Origin: Aquabacterium lacunae
GTDB lineage: Bacteria; Pseudomonadota; Gammaproteobacteria; Burkholderiales; Burkholderiaceae_C
Direction of reading: 5' to 3'
DNA length: 64,000 nt
Assembly: GCF_004310865.1 (NCBI RefSeq)
Contig: NZ_SIXI01000001.1
Span: 496,001-560,000, forward strand
Shown piece by piece: positions 46,364 to 55,714 of the stretch. How positions within the stretch are numbered: position 1 is the first letter of the stretch; each line of letters starts with the position of its first letter. A model generated the notes under the pieces. The model saw nothing but the letters and a program-made list of their open reading frames with translations, did not search any database and was not told the DNA's origin. Position numbers and translations under genes: made by a program.

Positions 46364-47407
46364 TCAGGGAACCGTAATTTCCAGGTTTGTAAAGTTATTG
46401 CCCGAAGAGCCTGTCACCAGCACCTTGGAACCCGACGCACAGCCGGCGTAATTGACCGTGTGAACAGTCGGAGCGGCACCTGTGGCACTCACCGTTTCGG
46501 GCGTGACAGTCGGCGTGCACCCAGAGCCCGAAACAGCCACTGTGGAGCCTGTGGGCGCCATCGTGAACACATTGCCATCGAGTGACCTGCTGTAGAACAC
46601 AACATCAGACGATGTAGCGCCCGGATTGCTGGTGGTCAGCGCCAAGCCCAACCTCCTCGGGTCAGCCACTGACACATAAGCATGCGCACGCACCAAGGTC
46701 GGGCCCCACACACCATCACAGGTGTTGTCGACAGACAGAGGACGCTCGTTCGGAGCAGCTTCCAGATCTCGCACACAGGTCGCGCTGCCCACACCAATGT
46801 TACCCGTACCGTCGACCGCGGCTACCCTCAGACCATCGACGCCAGGCGTGAAGATGTCATCAGCGTCATCATCACGAAACAGTTCTCCACCCTCGAAGAA
46901 CTTCTCACCGGCGTCATAGCGACCATTGCTGTTGCTGTCGTAATAGGCTTCTTCTCCAACCACCCAGGCCACAATGGCCACAATTCCGTTGGCTGGTCTT
47001 GGATCTTGGGTCGTGAGAGTGACCGAGCAGCCTGTGCTGTCCCTCGCGGCGGACTCACCGGAGGTGATGGTTCCTGTCGTGCAAAATTTGGTGATGGCAC
47101 CACCAGAGGCTGAAAACTGGACTTTCACCCCTGGAGGCACCGGGTTACCTGCGGTGTCCACCAAACGAACCGTGACCCGTGTGCTCGAACCATCGAAACT
47201 CCAGTCAGGCGCGAAGTCACTGACCGAAATGCTGATGCCTTTCTGAGTCACCTTGCCGGTGCTGACACTGGCCAGACCTTCATTGGTGCCAGCATTCGCC
47301 AACGATGTGTACTTCGGCGTCCCCGCATCCCCGCCGCCACCGCAAGCAGACAGCATGCTGGCCACCGCCAGCATGCTGACAGCCAACTTCATTTTTTTCT
47401 GAATCAT
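46364..47407 (-). CDS. Ig-like domain lipoprotein between pilQ and aroK
   Basis: Predicted outer-surface or periplasmic lipoprotein of 347 residues; no specific function is recognized. It has a signal peptide with lipobox LSAC (Cys22) followed by GGGG. A bacterial Ig-like fold is suggested by RVTVRLVDTAGNPVPPGVKV and QFSASGGAI. A calcium-binding-like loop (DSNSNGRYD) and an acidic RDDDADDIF stretch follow. ATG 47407 has GGGAG 5 bases upstream. The gene starts 11 bases after the pilQ stop and looks lower in G+C than its neighbours. The position suggests a role with the secretin or pilus; this is inference. Confidence 0.8.
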   Translation of the reverse strand: MIQKKMKLAVSMLAVASMLSACGGGGDAGTPKYTSLANAGTNEGLASVSTGKVTQKGISISVSDFAPDWSFDGSSTRVTVRLVDTAGNPVPPGVKVQFSASGGAITKFCTTGTITSGESAARDSTGCSVTLTTQDPRPANGIVAIVAWVVGEEAYYDSNSNGRYDAGEKFFEGGELFRDDDADDIFTPGVDGLRVAAVDGTGNIGVGSATCVRDLEAAPNERPLSVDNTCDGVWGPTLVRAHAYVSVADPRRLGLALTTSNPGATSSDVVFYSRSLDGNVFTMAPTGSTVAVSGSGCTPTVTPETVSATGAAPTVHTVNYAGCASGSKVLVTGSSGNNFTNLEITVP

Positions 47408-47418
47408 CACCACTCCCG

Positions 47419-49560
47419 TTATCGCAAAGCGCTGCGCTCAGACACCACACGTGGCGTCAGGAAAATCAGCAACTCTGATTTGTTCAAGGTCTTGGCCGTG
47501 TTCTTGAACAGGTGCCCCACCACCGGCAGGTCACCAATCAAAGGCACCTTCTGTTCGTCGTTGCGTTCTTCCTGGATGAAGATGCCACCGATGACCACGG
47601 TGCCACCGTTTTCCACCAGCACTTGGGTCTGCACGTGCTTGGTGTCGATGGCGTAGCCCGCAGGGGTCTGAATGCCCACACTGTCCTTGTTCACATCGAC
47701 GTCGAGGATGATGCCGCCCTCCGGTGTGATTTGCGGCGTGACCTCCAGCTTGAGGTTGGCCTTGCGGAAGGTGATGGACGTAGCCCCGCTGGACGAAGCC
47801 GTCAGGTAGGGCAACTCGGTGCCTTGCTCGATCAGCGCCTTGACCTGGTCGGCCGTGATCACACGCGGGCTCGAAACGATGCGGCCGCGACCGTCGGCTT
47901 CCAGGGCCGACAGTTCAAGGTTCAGGAAACGGTTGGACCCCGCACCAAACAGCGAAAGTGCCACCGACGCCGCACTGAAGCCGTTCTGCGCGGCCGCGGG
48001 CAGGTTCACGAAATAGGTGTTGGGCAGGTAAGAGCGTTCGGTGATCTCGGCCTGCAAGGTTTGCTCACCCACGCCCAGGTAGGTACCCGACACCGCCACC
48101 TGGCTGCCGCCCACCTTGTAGCCTGGCACCCCACCCTGGTAACCGCGCATGTCGTGGGCACCGAGCTTGGCCCCCAGCGAACGACCGAACTTGTCATCGG
48201 CCTCGACAATGCGTGCTTCGATCATCACCTGGCGAACCGGGATGTCGATCTTGGCGATCAGCTGCTGGATCTCTTCCAGCTTGGACGGGATGTCGTTGAC
48301 AAAGATCTGGTTGGTGCGGGTTTCAAACAGCACACTGCCACGAGGCGACAGGATCTTGGTCGACGACGTCCCGCTGTCGCCATCGCTTTTGCCGATCAGC
48401 CCCTTGGACAGCTCTTCTGCTTTCACGTAGTTGAGCTGGAAAGACTGGGTGCGCAATGGCTCAAGGGTTGCGACCTGGGCTTTGGCCTCGAGGTCCATCT
48501 TTTCCTTGGCGTTGATTTCGTCCTTGGGCGCCACCCACAGCACATTGCCCGACTTGCGAACACCCAGCCCCTTGGACTGCAAGATGATGTCCAAAGCCTG
48601 GTCCCACGGCACGTCTTTCAGACGGAGCGTGACATTGCCCGTGACCGAGTCACTGGTCACCACGTTGAAGTTGGTGAAATCTGCAATGACTTGCAGCAGC
48701 GCACGCACTTCGATGTTCTGGAAATTCAGCGACAGCTTGTCACCCGCATAGCCAGGCCCCTGGGTGAGCTTGTTGGGGTCGATCTTCTGCTTGCGAACCT
48801 CCAGCACGAACTGGTTGTCGCTCTGGTAGGCCGAATGCTCCCAATCGCCTCGGGGGTCGATCACGAGCTTGACACGATCACCCACCTGCGTGGCGCTGAA
48901 GCTTTGCACCGGGGTGCCAAAATCATTGACGTCAAACCGACGGCGCAGTTTCTCGGGCAGGGAGGTCTTGGCAAACTCGACGACCAGGTTCTTGCCCTGT
49001 TGGCGAATGTCCACACCGACATTGCTGTTGGGCAACTCCACCACCACGCGACCCGCACCGTCCTGACCACGGCGGAAATCCAGATCCTTGATGGGTGAAG
49101 TCTGAACGGCACGCGCCTCAGCAAATCGTGTGGTGCCGCCGTCCTGTCGAGCGGCGGCCGTGTCACTGGCGGCCTGCGTGCCATTGTCGAGCGTCACGAT
49201 CAGGAACTTGTCCTTGATGGTGGCCGTGTAATTGGATGGGTTGCGCAAGTTGAGCACCAGACGGGTGCGTTCCCCTGCCTGTGCCACATTCACCGTGCGC
49301 ACATTGCCCTGGTTGACCTCGATCTGCCCACGACCCAGGCCGTTGCTGACGCCTGGCAGGTCGATGGCGACCCGGGCTGGCGACTGGATGACAAAGCCCG
49401 ATGGCACCGAGGCAAGCGGCTCGGACAGCTCGATGCGCAACACATCGGTGCCGGCCACCTGCGACGCCGTGACCGATTGGATGGCCGGAGCAGCCTGCAC
49501 GGCGCTGGCGGCAAAGGCCACGCTGCAAACTGCGGCCAGGAAATGTTGTCGATGGCTCAC
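47419..49560 (-). CDS. pilQ: Type IV pilus secretin PilQ
   Basis: Forms the outer-membrane pore for the pilus, 713 residues. A signal peptide (about 1-23) is followed by two AMIN domains (about 28-110 and 140-235) that bind peptidoglycan, an STN/N0 domain (LSLNFQNIEVRALLQVIADF), an N1 domain and the secretin channel with the signature VPLIGDLPVVGHLF near the end. GTG 49560 is the start: it overlaps the pilP stop by 4 bases (GTGA) and has AGGAGG 7 bases upstream. It is part of the pilMNOPQ operon. Confidence 0.96.
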   Translation of the reverse strand: MSHRQHFLAAVCSVAFAASAVQAAPAIQSVTASQVAGTDVLRIELSEPLASVPSGFVIQSPARVAIDLPGVSNGLGRGQIEVNQGNVRTVNVAQAGERTRLVLNLRNPSNYTATIKDKFLIVTLDNGTQAASDTAAARQDGGTTRFAEARAVQTSPIKDLDFRRGQDGAGRVVVELPNSNVGVDIRQQGKNLVVEFAKTSLPEKLRRRFDVNDFGTPVQSFSATQVGDRVKLVIDPRGDWEHSAYQSDNQFVLEVRKQKIDPNKLTQGPGYAGDKLSLNFQNIEVRALLQVIADFTNFNVVTSDSVTGNVTLRLKDVPWDQALDIILQSKGLGVRKSGNVLWVAPKDEINAKEKMDLEAKAQVATLEPLRTQSFQLNYVKAEELSKGLIGKSDGDSGTSSTKILSPRGSVLFETRTNQIFVNDIPSKLEEIQQLIAKIDIPVRQVMIEARIVEADDKFGRSLGAKLGAHDMRGYQGGVPGYKVGGSQVAVSGTYLGVGEQTLQAEITERSYLPNTYFVNLPAAAQNGFSAASVALSLFGAGSNRFLNLELSALEADGRGRIVSSPRVITADQVKALIEQGTELPYLTASSSGATSITFRKANLKLEVTPQITPEGGIILDVDVNKDSVGIQTPAGYAIDTKHVQTQVLVENGGTVVIGGIFIQEERNDEQKVPLIGDLPVVGHLFKNTAKTLNKSELLIFLTPRVVSERSALR

Positions 49561-50105
49561 TGTGCGCCCTCCTGAAGCTGCAATGCGGCGGGGCGCTCGA
49601 TCCACTCGCCTGAAGCATCCTGCACGTATTCGCGCAAGCTGATCTCTGTCTCGGTGATCTTCATGATCTTTCCGTAGTTCTGTCCGAGGTAGTCACCCAC
49701 CTTGACCTGGTAGAGCAGGTTGTCGACCTTGAGGAGGCCAAACTGCGTGCCGCTACGCACCACGCTGCCCACCATGCGGACGGTGTCCAGCGGGAAAGCT
49801 TCCAGTGGCTCACGCCGCCGGTTCAGCTCCGCGGCCACCAGCGCGCTCGGTTGGGCTGACTCTTGCCGGTTTGCGGCGATCAGTTTCTGCGGGCTGAAAG
49901 GCTCCACCAGATCGATCACCTCATAGCGCTGGGGATCGAAGCGCTGGGGTGACTGCAAAGGCTCGACCTTCGGTGGCGTCAATCGCTTTTGATCTTCCAT
50001 CCATTGGTCCAGATCATCCAGCTCGCCCGTGCATGCCGTCAGCCCCAAGGCCAGCATCACAGCCAGACACGACAGGCCACTTTTCATGAGGGTCCGATGT
50101 GTCAT
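49557..50105 (-). CDS. pilP: Type IV pilus lipoprotein PilP
   Basis: Inner-membrane lipoprotein that links the PilNO complex to the PilQ secretin, 182 residues. The lipobox is LTAC (Cys25). A disordered Pro-rich region is followed by the beta-sandwich domain (MVGSVVRSGTQFGLLKVDNL, YQVKVGDYLGQNYGKI). It overlaps pilO by 4 bases upstream and pilQ by 4 bases downstream. Confidence 0.95.
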   Translation of the reverse strand: MTHRTLMKSGLSCLAVMLALGLTACTGELDDLDQWMEDQKRLTPPKVEPLQSPQRFDPQRYEVIDLVEPFSPQKLIAANRQESAQPSALVAAELNRRREPLEAFPLDTVRMVGSVVRSGTQFGLLKVDNLLYQVKVGDYLGQNYGKIMKITETEISLREYVQDASGEWIERPAALQLQEGAQ

Positions 50106-50815
50106 GGCTTGGCCCCTTCCTGGTCGGCGCGAGCCGCTGCGTTGCCTCGGCGAGCCTTGGACTTGGCCACACGCTGACTTTCTACCTCGGCGGCGTCCAG
50201 ATACCGGTAAGTGCGGGCCACGGCATCCATCATCAAACCACCAGAGGACTCTTTGCCTGACTGTGTGGTGATGGTGATGTTGTGCAAGGTGACGATGCGC
50301 GAGAGATTGGCGATGTCCGAGGCAAAGGCACCCACATCGTGGAAGCGTCCCGAAACTTTGATCGTGATCGGCAGTTCGGCGTAGTAGTCCTTGACCTCGA
50401 CCTGGCCGGGCTTGAACAACTGGAACTCCAGGCCACGGCCCAGACCGGCTTGGTTGATGTCTGAAAGCAAAGCATCCATTTCAGCCTTGCCTGGCAACTG
50501 TTTCTCCAGTTGGTTGACATACTCCTGAACCTGAACGCGCTGCTTGCTCAACTCGGCCAGATTGACAGCCTTGGCCAACTTTTCGTTGTACTCAGCCTTC
50601 AGTTGCGGCTCTTTCTGGACCACATCATCCAGCGTGGTGGACTCAGCCTGCAGAAGCAACACCCAGCCCAACAGCAACACGGCAAAAACGGTGCCGGCAA
50701 ACGCAGCCACCTTGGGCAGCAGCGGCCACTGGCCTGGCTCGTTGGGATTGAGCCCCTGGAACTGGGACTGAGCCTCCTGAAAGAGACTTGCGACGTCGAT
50801 GTTGTATCTGGACAT
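50102..50815 (-). CDS. pilO: Type IV pilus inner-membrane protein PilO
   Basis: Alignment-complex protein of 237 residues. A short cytoplasmic N-terminus precedes one transmembrane helix (about 36-56), a coiled coil (about 60-115) and a periplasmic ferredoxin-like domain (YYAELPITIKVSGRFHDVGA, with IVTLHNITIT). It pairs with PilN. The start is uncertain: ATG 50815 is 1 base from the pilN stop, whereas GTG 50824 has AGGA at better spacing and would add three residues. It is in the pilMNOPQ operon. Confidence 0.93.
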   Translation of the reverse strand: MSRYNIDVASLFQEAQSQFQGLNPNEPGQWPLLPKVAAFAGTVFAVLLLGWVLLLQAESTTLDDVVQKEPQLKAEYNEKLAKAVNLAELSKQRVQVQEYVNQLEKQLPGKAEMDALLSDINQAGLGRGLEFQLFKPGQVEVKDYYAELPITIKVSGRFHDVGAFASDIANLSRIVTLHNITITTQSGKESSGGLMMDAVARTYRYLDAAEVESQRVAKSKARRGNAAARADQEGAKP

Positions 50816-50816
50816 G

Positions 50817-51434
50817 TCAGACACCGGCCTTCCTGGGCGCAGATGCCGCGCTGGCCGATTCAGCCGCCTCACCTGGACGCTTGAGCACCACACGCACCGA
50901 GAAATCAAACAACTTCTGAGTGACCTTTTTGTCGCCGCCGGTGTCCGCGGACGCTTTGATCTCCACCAGTTCCGGGCGCTCGAGCCAGGGCGAATTGTTG
51001 GCCGTGTTGCGCAAGAGTTCAGACACGCGTTCGTTCGATTGGGCCTGACCTGCGATCAGCACATCAGCGCCTTCCTGCCGGATGGACTTGAGGACAATGC
51101 CTTCGGGGGTCTGTCGAACCAGCTCGTTGAGCAGGTGCACAGGCATGTTGCGGTCTGTCTGGAGGTTCTCGACGGCGCGCTGACGGGCCTTGAGTGCGTC
51201 GATTTCTTCTTTGAGCGTGGCGACAGACTTGATCTGTTCATCCAATGCCAGGATGGCCTGAGCCAATTTGTCATTGCGTGCCTGCTGCGCACTGATCTGC
51301 TGCTGGATGAGACCATACCAGAGCATCAGCAACACCAGACCAGCAAGCGCCGACAACCCAAGACCGGCGAAAAACGCCTGCTTTCGCAGTTTGCGTTTTT
51401 CTTCGCGGTGCGGCAGGAGGTTGATGAGGATCAT
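50817..51434 (-). CDS. pilN: Type IV pilus inner-membrane protein PilN
   Basis: Bitopic protein of 205 residues. Its conserved cytoplasmic tail INLLPHREEKR binds the actin-like PilM. A transmembrane helix (about 21-42), a coiled coil (48-90) and a periplasmic domain follow. It dimerizes with PilO to connect the cytoplasmic motor to PilP/PilQ. The ATG overlaps the pilM stop by 4 bases. Confidence 0.95.
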   Translation of the reverse strand: MILINLLPHREEKRKLRKQAFFAGLGLSALAGLVLLMLWYGLIQQQISAQQARNDKLAQAILALDEQIKSVATLKEEIDALKARQRAVENLQTDRNMPVHLLNELVRQTPEGIVLKSIRQEGADVLIAGQAQSNERVSELLRNTANNSPWLERPELVEIKASADTGGDKKVTQKLFDFSVRVVLKRPGEAAESASAASAPRKAGV

Positions 51435-52510
51435 CCGACGAACCTCCGCATGGCCAGGCCACAGGCCGTCAGGTACGAGGGCGCTTCACGGCGCAATTTG
51501 CTTTCACGCACGGAGCTGCCCAGCTTCATGCCCTCGAAGGGGTTCACCACCATGGAGGCAAAGCCCGTGAGTTCGGTCACGCGCTCTTTCAAGCCCGGCA
51601 GAGAGGCGGTGCCTCCCGCCAGCATCACGTAATGCACCTTGTGATGTGGAGTGCTGGTGAAAAAATACTGCAAGGCGCGTCCGATTTCCTGGGACAGGCT
51701 GTCCACAAAAGGCATCAGCAGGTCGCTCTGATAGTCTTCCGGCAGGTCACCACTGAGCTTTTTCTGCTCGGCTTCTTCAAAGGAAAAGCCGTACTGGCGG
51801 GAGATCAGTTGGGTGAGTTGCGCGCCGCCGAAGGCCTGGTCACGGTCGTAAAGCAGTTCGTCGTCGCGTAGCACCTTGAGACCCGTGGTTTCGGCGCCGA
51901 TCTCGAACAAGGCCACGAGGGCATCCTTGCCCTCACCAGGCAAACCGGAAATGAGGCGCCCAACGGCCATGCGGGCAGCATGCGATTCGATGTCGAGCAC
52001 CGCGGGCTTGAGGCCTGCGGCTTCGGCCAGGCCCTGCCGGTCCTGCACGCGGTCTTTGCGCGAAGCAGCAATCATGACCTCGACGTCACCCGCCGAGGTC
52101 GGGCTGGGACCGATCACGCAGAAATCGAGGCTGACCTCATCGAGCGAGAACGGGATGTATTGATTGGCCTCGGCCTCGACCTGAACTTCCATCTCTTCTT
52201 CCCGCAACCCGGCGGGCAGCATGATCTTTTTGGTGATCACAGAAGACTGCGGCATGGCCAAGGCAGCCAGCTTGGTGCGGGTGCCGCTTTTTGACACGAC
52301 AGACCGAACGGCTTCGGCCACCTCGTCAAATCTTTCAATCTGACCGTCTGTGATCCAGCCTTTGGCCAGGGGCTCGGATGCAAAGCGCTCCAGCGTGAGT
52401 TCGCCTGCAGCGTTTCGGCTCAGTTCAACGAGCTTGACGCTGGACGAACTCACGTCGAGCCCGATCATCGGCGGGTGCTTGCGCCCCAGCAGCGTGTCTA
52501 GAAAGCTCAC
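51431..52510 (-). CDS. pilM: Type IV pilus actin-like ATPase PilM
   Basis: Cytoplasmic actin/FtsA-fold protein of 359 residues that assembles under the pilus machine and binds PilN. IGLDVSSSSVKLVEL is the phosphate-1 motif, and VMLAGGTASLPGL near the end is the adenosine motif. The start is GTG at 52510, with GGAGG 5 bases upstream. It is the first gene of pilMNOPQ-lipoprotein-aroK and is divergent from mrcA across 245 bases. Confidence 0.96.
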   Translation of the reverse strand: MSFLDTLLGRKHPPMIGLDVSSSSVKLVELSRNAAGELTLERFASEPLAKGWITDGQIERFDEVAEAVRSVVSKSGTRTKLAALAMPQSSVITKKIMLPAGLREEEMEVQVEAEANQYIPFSLDEVSLDFCVIGPSPTSAGDVEVMIAASRKDRVQDRQGLAEAAGLKPAVLDIESHAARMAVGRLISGLPGEGKDALVALFEIGAETTGLKVLRDDELLYDRDQAFGGAQLTQLISRQYGFSFEEAEQKKLSGDLPEDYQSDLLMPFVDSLSQEIGRALQYFFTSTPHHKVHYVMLAGGTASLPGLKERVTELTGFASMVVNPFEGMKLGSSVRESKLRREAPSYLTACGLAMRRFVG

Positions 52511-52723
52511 TCAATCCTCCATGCCTGCAGGACGCAAGCCCTGGAAAGTTAATAAACCACTTCAATGCTAGCAGCAAAGTTTTTGAACATGAAACGCGAT
52601 GTAGCCCGGCTTTTCACCTAGTCGTTGTTCCTTCCAGACGCCTTACACATGGTTTCACAAACCCCTTGCCAACTGTGGCGAGGGCTGACGAAGAGGCCTG
52701 GCAGAGGTTTCACAGGGCATTTC

Positions 52724-52729
52724 TATAAT
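52724..52729 (+). promoter_or_regulatory. Candidate -10 box of the PBP1A gene
   Basis: Perfect TATAAT, 26 bases before the mrcA ATG, within the 245-base region shared with pilM. No good -35 hexamer is seen at 16-18 bases. The leader lacks a strong Shine-Dalgarno sequence. Confidence 0.5.
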
Positions 52730-52755
52730 GCAGGGATTGCCCTGAATGCCCGCCA

Positions 52756-55146
52756 ATGAGCGAAACCGCCCCCCAGTCTTCTACGCCGGCGCCTGCCGGA
52801 CGTCCCGCGTCCCCCTGGTGGATGACCTGGCTGCTCAAGCCCCTGCTCTGGCTGATCGGGCTGACGGCTGCGGGCGTGCTGGCGGGTGCCATGCTGATCA
52901 GCCTGGGCCTGGCCATGGTGTACCCCAACCTGCCTCCGCTCAATGGCTTGATGGACTATCGCCCCAAGGTGCCTCTGCGGGTGTACTCGGCCGACGGCGT
53001 GCTGCTGGGTGAATTCGGCGAAGAAAAACGAAACTTCGTGCCAGTCCGGGCCATTCCCCAGGTGATGCGCGATGCGGTGCTGGCCATCGAAGACGCGCGC
53101 TTCTATCAGCACGGCGGGGTGGACTACATCGGGATTCTGCGGGCCGGCCTGGCCAACTTCGGGGAATCTCGCAGCCAGGGCGCATCGACGATCACGATGC
53201 AGGTGGCGCGCAATTTCTACCTGAGCACCGAAAAGACATTCACCCGCAAGATCTATGAAATCCTGCTAGCGCTGAAGATCGAGAGCCTGCTGACCAAAGA
53301 CCAGATCCTCGAGCTCTACATGAACCAGATCTTCCTGGGACAGAGGGCCTATGGGTTTGCGGCCGCCGCCGAAACCTACTTTGGCAAGTCGCTCAACGAA
53401 CTGACGGTGGCCGAGGCCGCCATGCTGGCCGGTCTGCCCAAGGCGCCTTCGGCCTACAACCCCTTGCGCAACCTCAAGCGCGCGACCATCCGGCAGCAGC
53501 ACATCCTGGGGCGCATGCTGGAGAACAGGTTCATCACGGAAGACCAGTATGAAGAGGCACGGGCCGAAAAACTGGTGTACCGCAGCAAGGCGCCCATTTC
53601 GCCCGCCGGGGCCTACGTGGCCGAAGCCGCCCGGGGGCTGATGTACGAACAGTACGGCCCGGAGGCCTACACACGCGGGCTGATCGTGCACACCACGGTG
53701 CGCATGGCCGAACAGGCGGCAGCCACACGCGCACTGCGCAAGGGCCTGCTGGACTACGATCGCCGCCAGGCCTGGCGCGGTCCGGAAGCCTTTGTGGAGT
53801 TGCCCGCCGACCCCAAACAGACCGATGTGCGCATCGCTGAAGCGCTGGAGGAGCACCCCGACAGCGACAACATCCATGCGGCGGTGGTGCTGAACGCCAC
53901 CCCTCGCGGGGTGACGGCGCTGCTGCAGAACGGCGAATCGATCGACATTGGCCCGGACGGCCTGAAGGCGGCCCTGCCCGGCCTCAACGACAAGGCGACG
54001 CCCAAAACGCAGGTGCGCCGCGGCTCGGTGATCCGAGTGGTTCGCCAGAACACCGAAGAGCGACGGTGGCAGATCGTGCAGTTGCCCGAGGTGGAAGGCG
54101 CCTTCGTGGCCCTGGACCCCCAGACAGGCGCTGTGCGCGCCATGGCAGGCGGCTTCGACTTCGAGCGCAACAAGTTCAACCATGTGACCCAGGCCTGGCG
54201 CCAGCCCGGCTCGAGTTTCAAGCCGTTCATCTACTCGAGCGCGCTGGAAAAGGGCTTCACGCCCGCCACTTCGGTCAATGACGCGCCACTGTTCTTCGAC
54301 GCAGGCGTGACGGGTGGTCAGCCCTGGGAGCCGAAGAACTACGACGGCAAGTTCGAGGGGCCCATGAGCATGCGCCGTGCGCTGGCCAAGTCGAAGAACA
54401 TGGTGTCGATCCGCATTTTGAAGTCGGTCGGCGCCAAGTACGGGCAGAACTGGGTGACGCGCTTCGGCTTCGAAGCGGCCAAACACCCGGCCTACCTGAC
54501 CATGGCCCTGGGCGCAGGTTCGGTCACACCCATGCAGATGGCCGATGGTTATGCCGTGTTCGCCAATGGTGGCTACCGTGTCAACCCCATCCTGGTCGAC
54601 CGCGTGACCGACAACCGTGGTGCACTGCTGAGCAAAGCCCGCTACACCCCGCTGGACGAAACCATGCGCGCCATCGATGCACGCAACGCCTTCGTCATGA
54701 GCAGCCTGCTGCAGGAGGTGACGCGCTCAGGCACAGCCGCCCGCGCACAGGCCGTGCTCAAGCGCCCCGACCTGTACGGCAAGACCGGCACCACCAACGA
54801 TTCGATGGACGCCTGGTTCGCAGGCTACAACCGGCACGTGGTGGCGGTGGTCTGGATTGGGCATGACACCCCGCGCAAGCTCGGTGACAAGGAAACCGGC
54901 GGCGGCCTGGCCTTGCCCGTGTGGATCGACTACATGCAGACCGCCCTGAAGGGCCTGCCCGTGGAAGAAATGGCCCCGCCCGAGGGCGTGGTGAACATTG
55001 GCGGCGAGTGGTACTACGAAGAGTACACACGCAGCACGGGTGTGACCGAACTGGTGGGCGACGACAGCGACCGCCCCATGCCCGCCCCGGCCGACGAGAC
55101 CGAGAAAAAAGGCATCCTGGACCTGTTTGGCACCGAAGCCCGCTGA
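52756..55146 (+). CDS. mrcA: Penicillin-binding protein 1A (bifunctional)
   Basis: Polymerizes and cross-links peptidoglycan at the inner membrane, 796 residues. One transmembrane helix is at about 29-54. The glycosyltransferase domain has catalytic Glu112 in EDARFYQHGG and GASTITMQVARNFYL. The transpeptidase has SSFK (Ser486, Lys489), SKN, and KTGT (Lys676). An OB-like insert lies between the domains, as usual for PBP1A. Divergent mrcA and pilMNOPQ is the arrangement seen widely in gamma- and betaproteobacteria. Confidence 0.96.
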   Translation: MSETAPQSSTPAPAGRPASPWWMTWLLKPLLWLIGLTAAGVLAGAMLISLGLAMVYPNLPPLNGLMDYRPKVPLRVYSADGVLLGEFGEEKRNFVPVRAIPQVMRDAVLAIEDARFYQHGGVDYIGILRAGLANFGESRSQGASTITMQVARNFYLSTEKTFTRKIYEILLALKIESLLTKDQILELYMNQIFLGQRAYGFAAAAETYFGKSLNELTVAEAAMLAGLPKAPSAYNPLRNLKRATIRQQHILGRMLENRFITEDQYEEARAEKLVYRSKAPISPAGAYVAEAARGLMYEQYGPEAYTRGLIVHTTVRMAEQAAATRALRKGLLDYDRRQAWRGPEAFVELPADPKQTDVRIAEALEEHPDSDNIHAAVVLNATPRGVTALLQNGESIDIGPDGLKAALPGLNDKATPKTQVRRGSVIRVVRQNTEERRWQIVQLPEVEGAFVALDPQTGAVRAMAGGFDFERNKFNHVTQAWRQPGSSFKPFIYSSALEKGFTPATSVNDAPLFFDAGVTGGQPWEPKNYDGKFEGPMSMRRALAKSKNMVSIRILKSVGAKYGQNWVTRFGFEAAKHPAYLTMALGAGSVTPMQMADGYAVFANGGYRVNPILVDRVTDNRGALLSKARYTPLDETMRAIDARNAFVMSSLLQEVTRSGTAARAQAVLKRPDLYGKTGTTNDSMDAWFAGYNRHVVAVVWIGHDTPRKLGDKETGGGLALPVWIDYMQTALKGLPVEEMAPPEGVVNIGGEWYYEEYTRSTGVTELVGDDSDRPMPAPADETEKKGILDLFGTEAR

Positions 55147-55159
55147 GGGCCGCAGCAGA

Positions 55160-55513
55160 TCAGAAAGTCAGCGGTTGCCCGGCCTGGGCCGTGGCGCACG
55201 CCGACAGCATGTCGAAGAAGTCTTCACCGGTGCGGGTGTCGGGCCAGCGGTCACCGCCGGCGTACCGGAAGTGATAACCGCCCTGGCGTGCGGCCAGCCA
55301 CAGCTCATGCAGGGGCGGCTGCATGTTGACGATCAGCTGGCTGCGATTGGGCAGGCTGAGCGTGACCATGCCGCCGGTGCGGGCCGCGTCGATGTCGATG
55401 AGGTCATCTTCGAGCCAGGCATCGACCTGCGCTTCGATTCGGGCCAGCGCACGGCGAGCCGCTGCGTCGTAGTCGGCATCAGGGAAGCCGGAAGGCGTGG
55501 AGGCGTCGGACAT
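55160..55513 (-). CDS. cyaY: Iron donor protein CyaY (frataxin)
   Basis: Small acidic frataxin homologue of 117 residues that binds iron and modulates iron-sulfur cluster assembly on IscS. The N-terminal helix is acidic (DYDAAARRALARIEAQVD, with EDDLIDID), and LVNMQPPLHELW and GGYHFRY are family features. Only 23 bases separate its ATG from the divergent lptM start. It converges on mrcA, 13 bases from the mrcA stop. Confidence 0.95.
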   Translation of the reverse strand: MSDASTPSGFPDADYDAAARRALARIEAQVDAWLEDDLIDIDAARTGGMVTLSLPNRSQLIVNMQPPLHELWLAARQGGYHFRYAGGDRWPDTRTGEDFFDMLSACATAQAGQPLTF

Positions 55514-55523
55514 GGCTCTTACT

Positions 55524-55529
55524 TAGAAT
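55524..55529 (+). promoter_or_regulatory. Leaderless-type -10 box before lptM
   Basis: TAGAAT followed by 7 bases and the lptM ATG, in the 23-base gap between the divergent cyaY and lptM starts. A separate leader with a ribosome binding site cannot fit here. Confidence 0.55.
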
Positions 55530-55536
55530 GGCGGGC

Positions 55537-55701
55537 ATGAAAGCACAGAAGCCTCGAATTCTAAAGACGCCATGGCGAGCCTGCCTGGCGGCACTGCTTT
55601 GCTGCACCGCACTGGCCGGGCTTTCCGGCTGCGGACAGAAAGGGGCCCTGTACCTGCCTGCCCCGGCCACCCCGTCGGCGCCCGCCGCCCCCACCCCCTG
55701 A
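55537..55701 (+). CDS. lptM: LPS-assembly lipoprotein LptM (YifL-type)
   Basis: Small lipoprotein of 54 residues. A hydrophobic signal peptide ends in LSGC (Cys32), and the conserved mature start CGQKGALYLP matches LptM/YifL, which helps oxidative maturation of the LptD translocon at the outer membrane. A Pro/Ala-rich tail follows. It lies between cyaY and lysA, as in many proteobacteria. lysA starts 13 bases downstream, so it is likely co-transcribed. Confidence 0.9.
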   Translation: MKAQKPRILKTPWRACLAALLCCTALAGLSGCGQKGALYLPAPATPSAPAAPTP

Positions 55702-55714
55702 AAGCATTCCTGCC

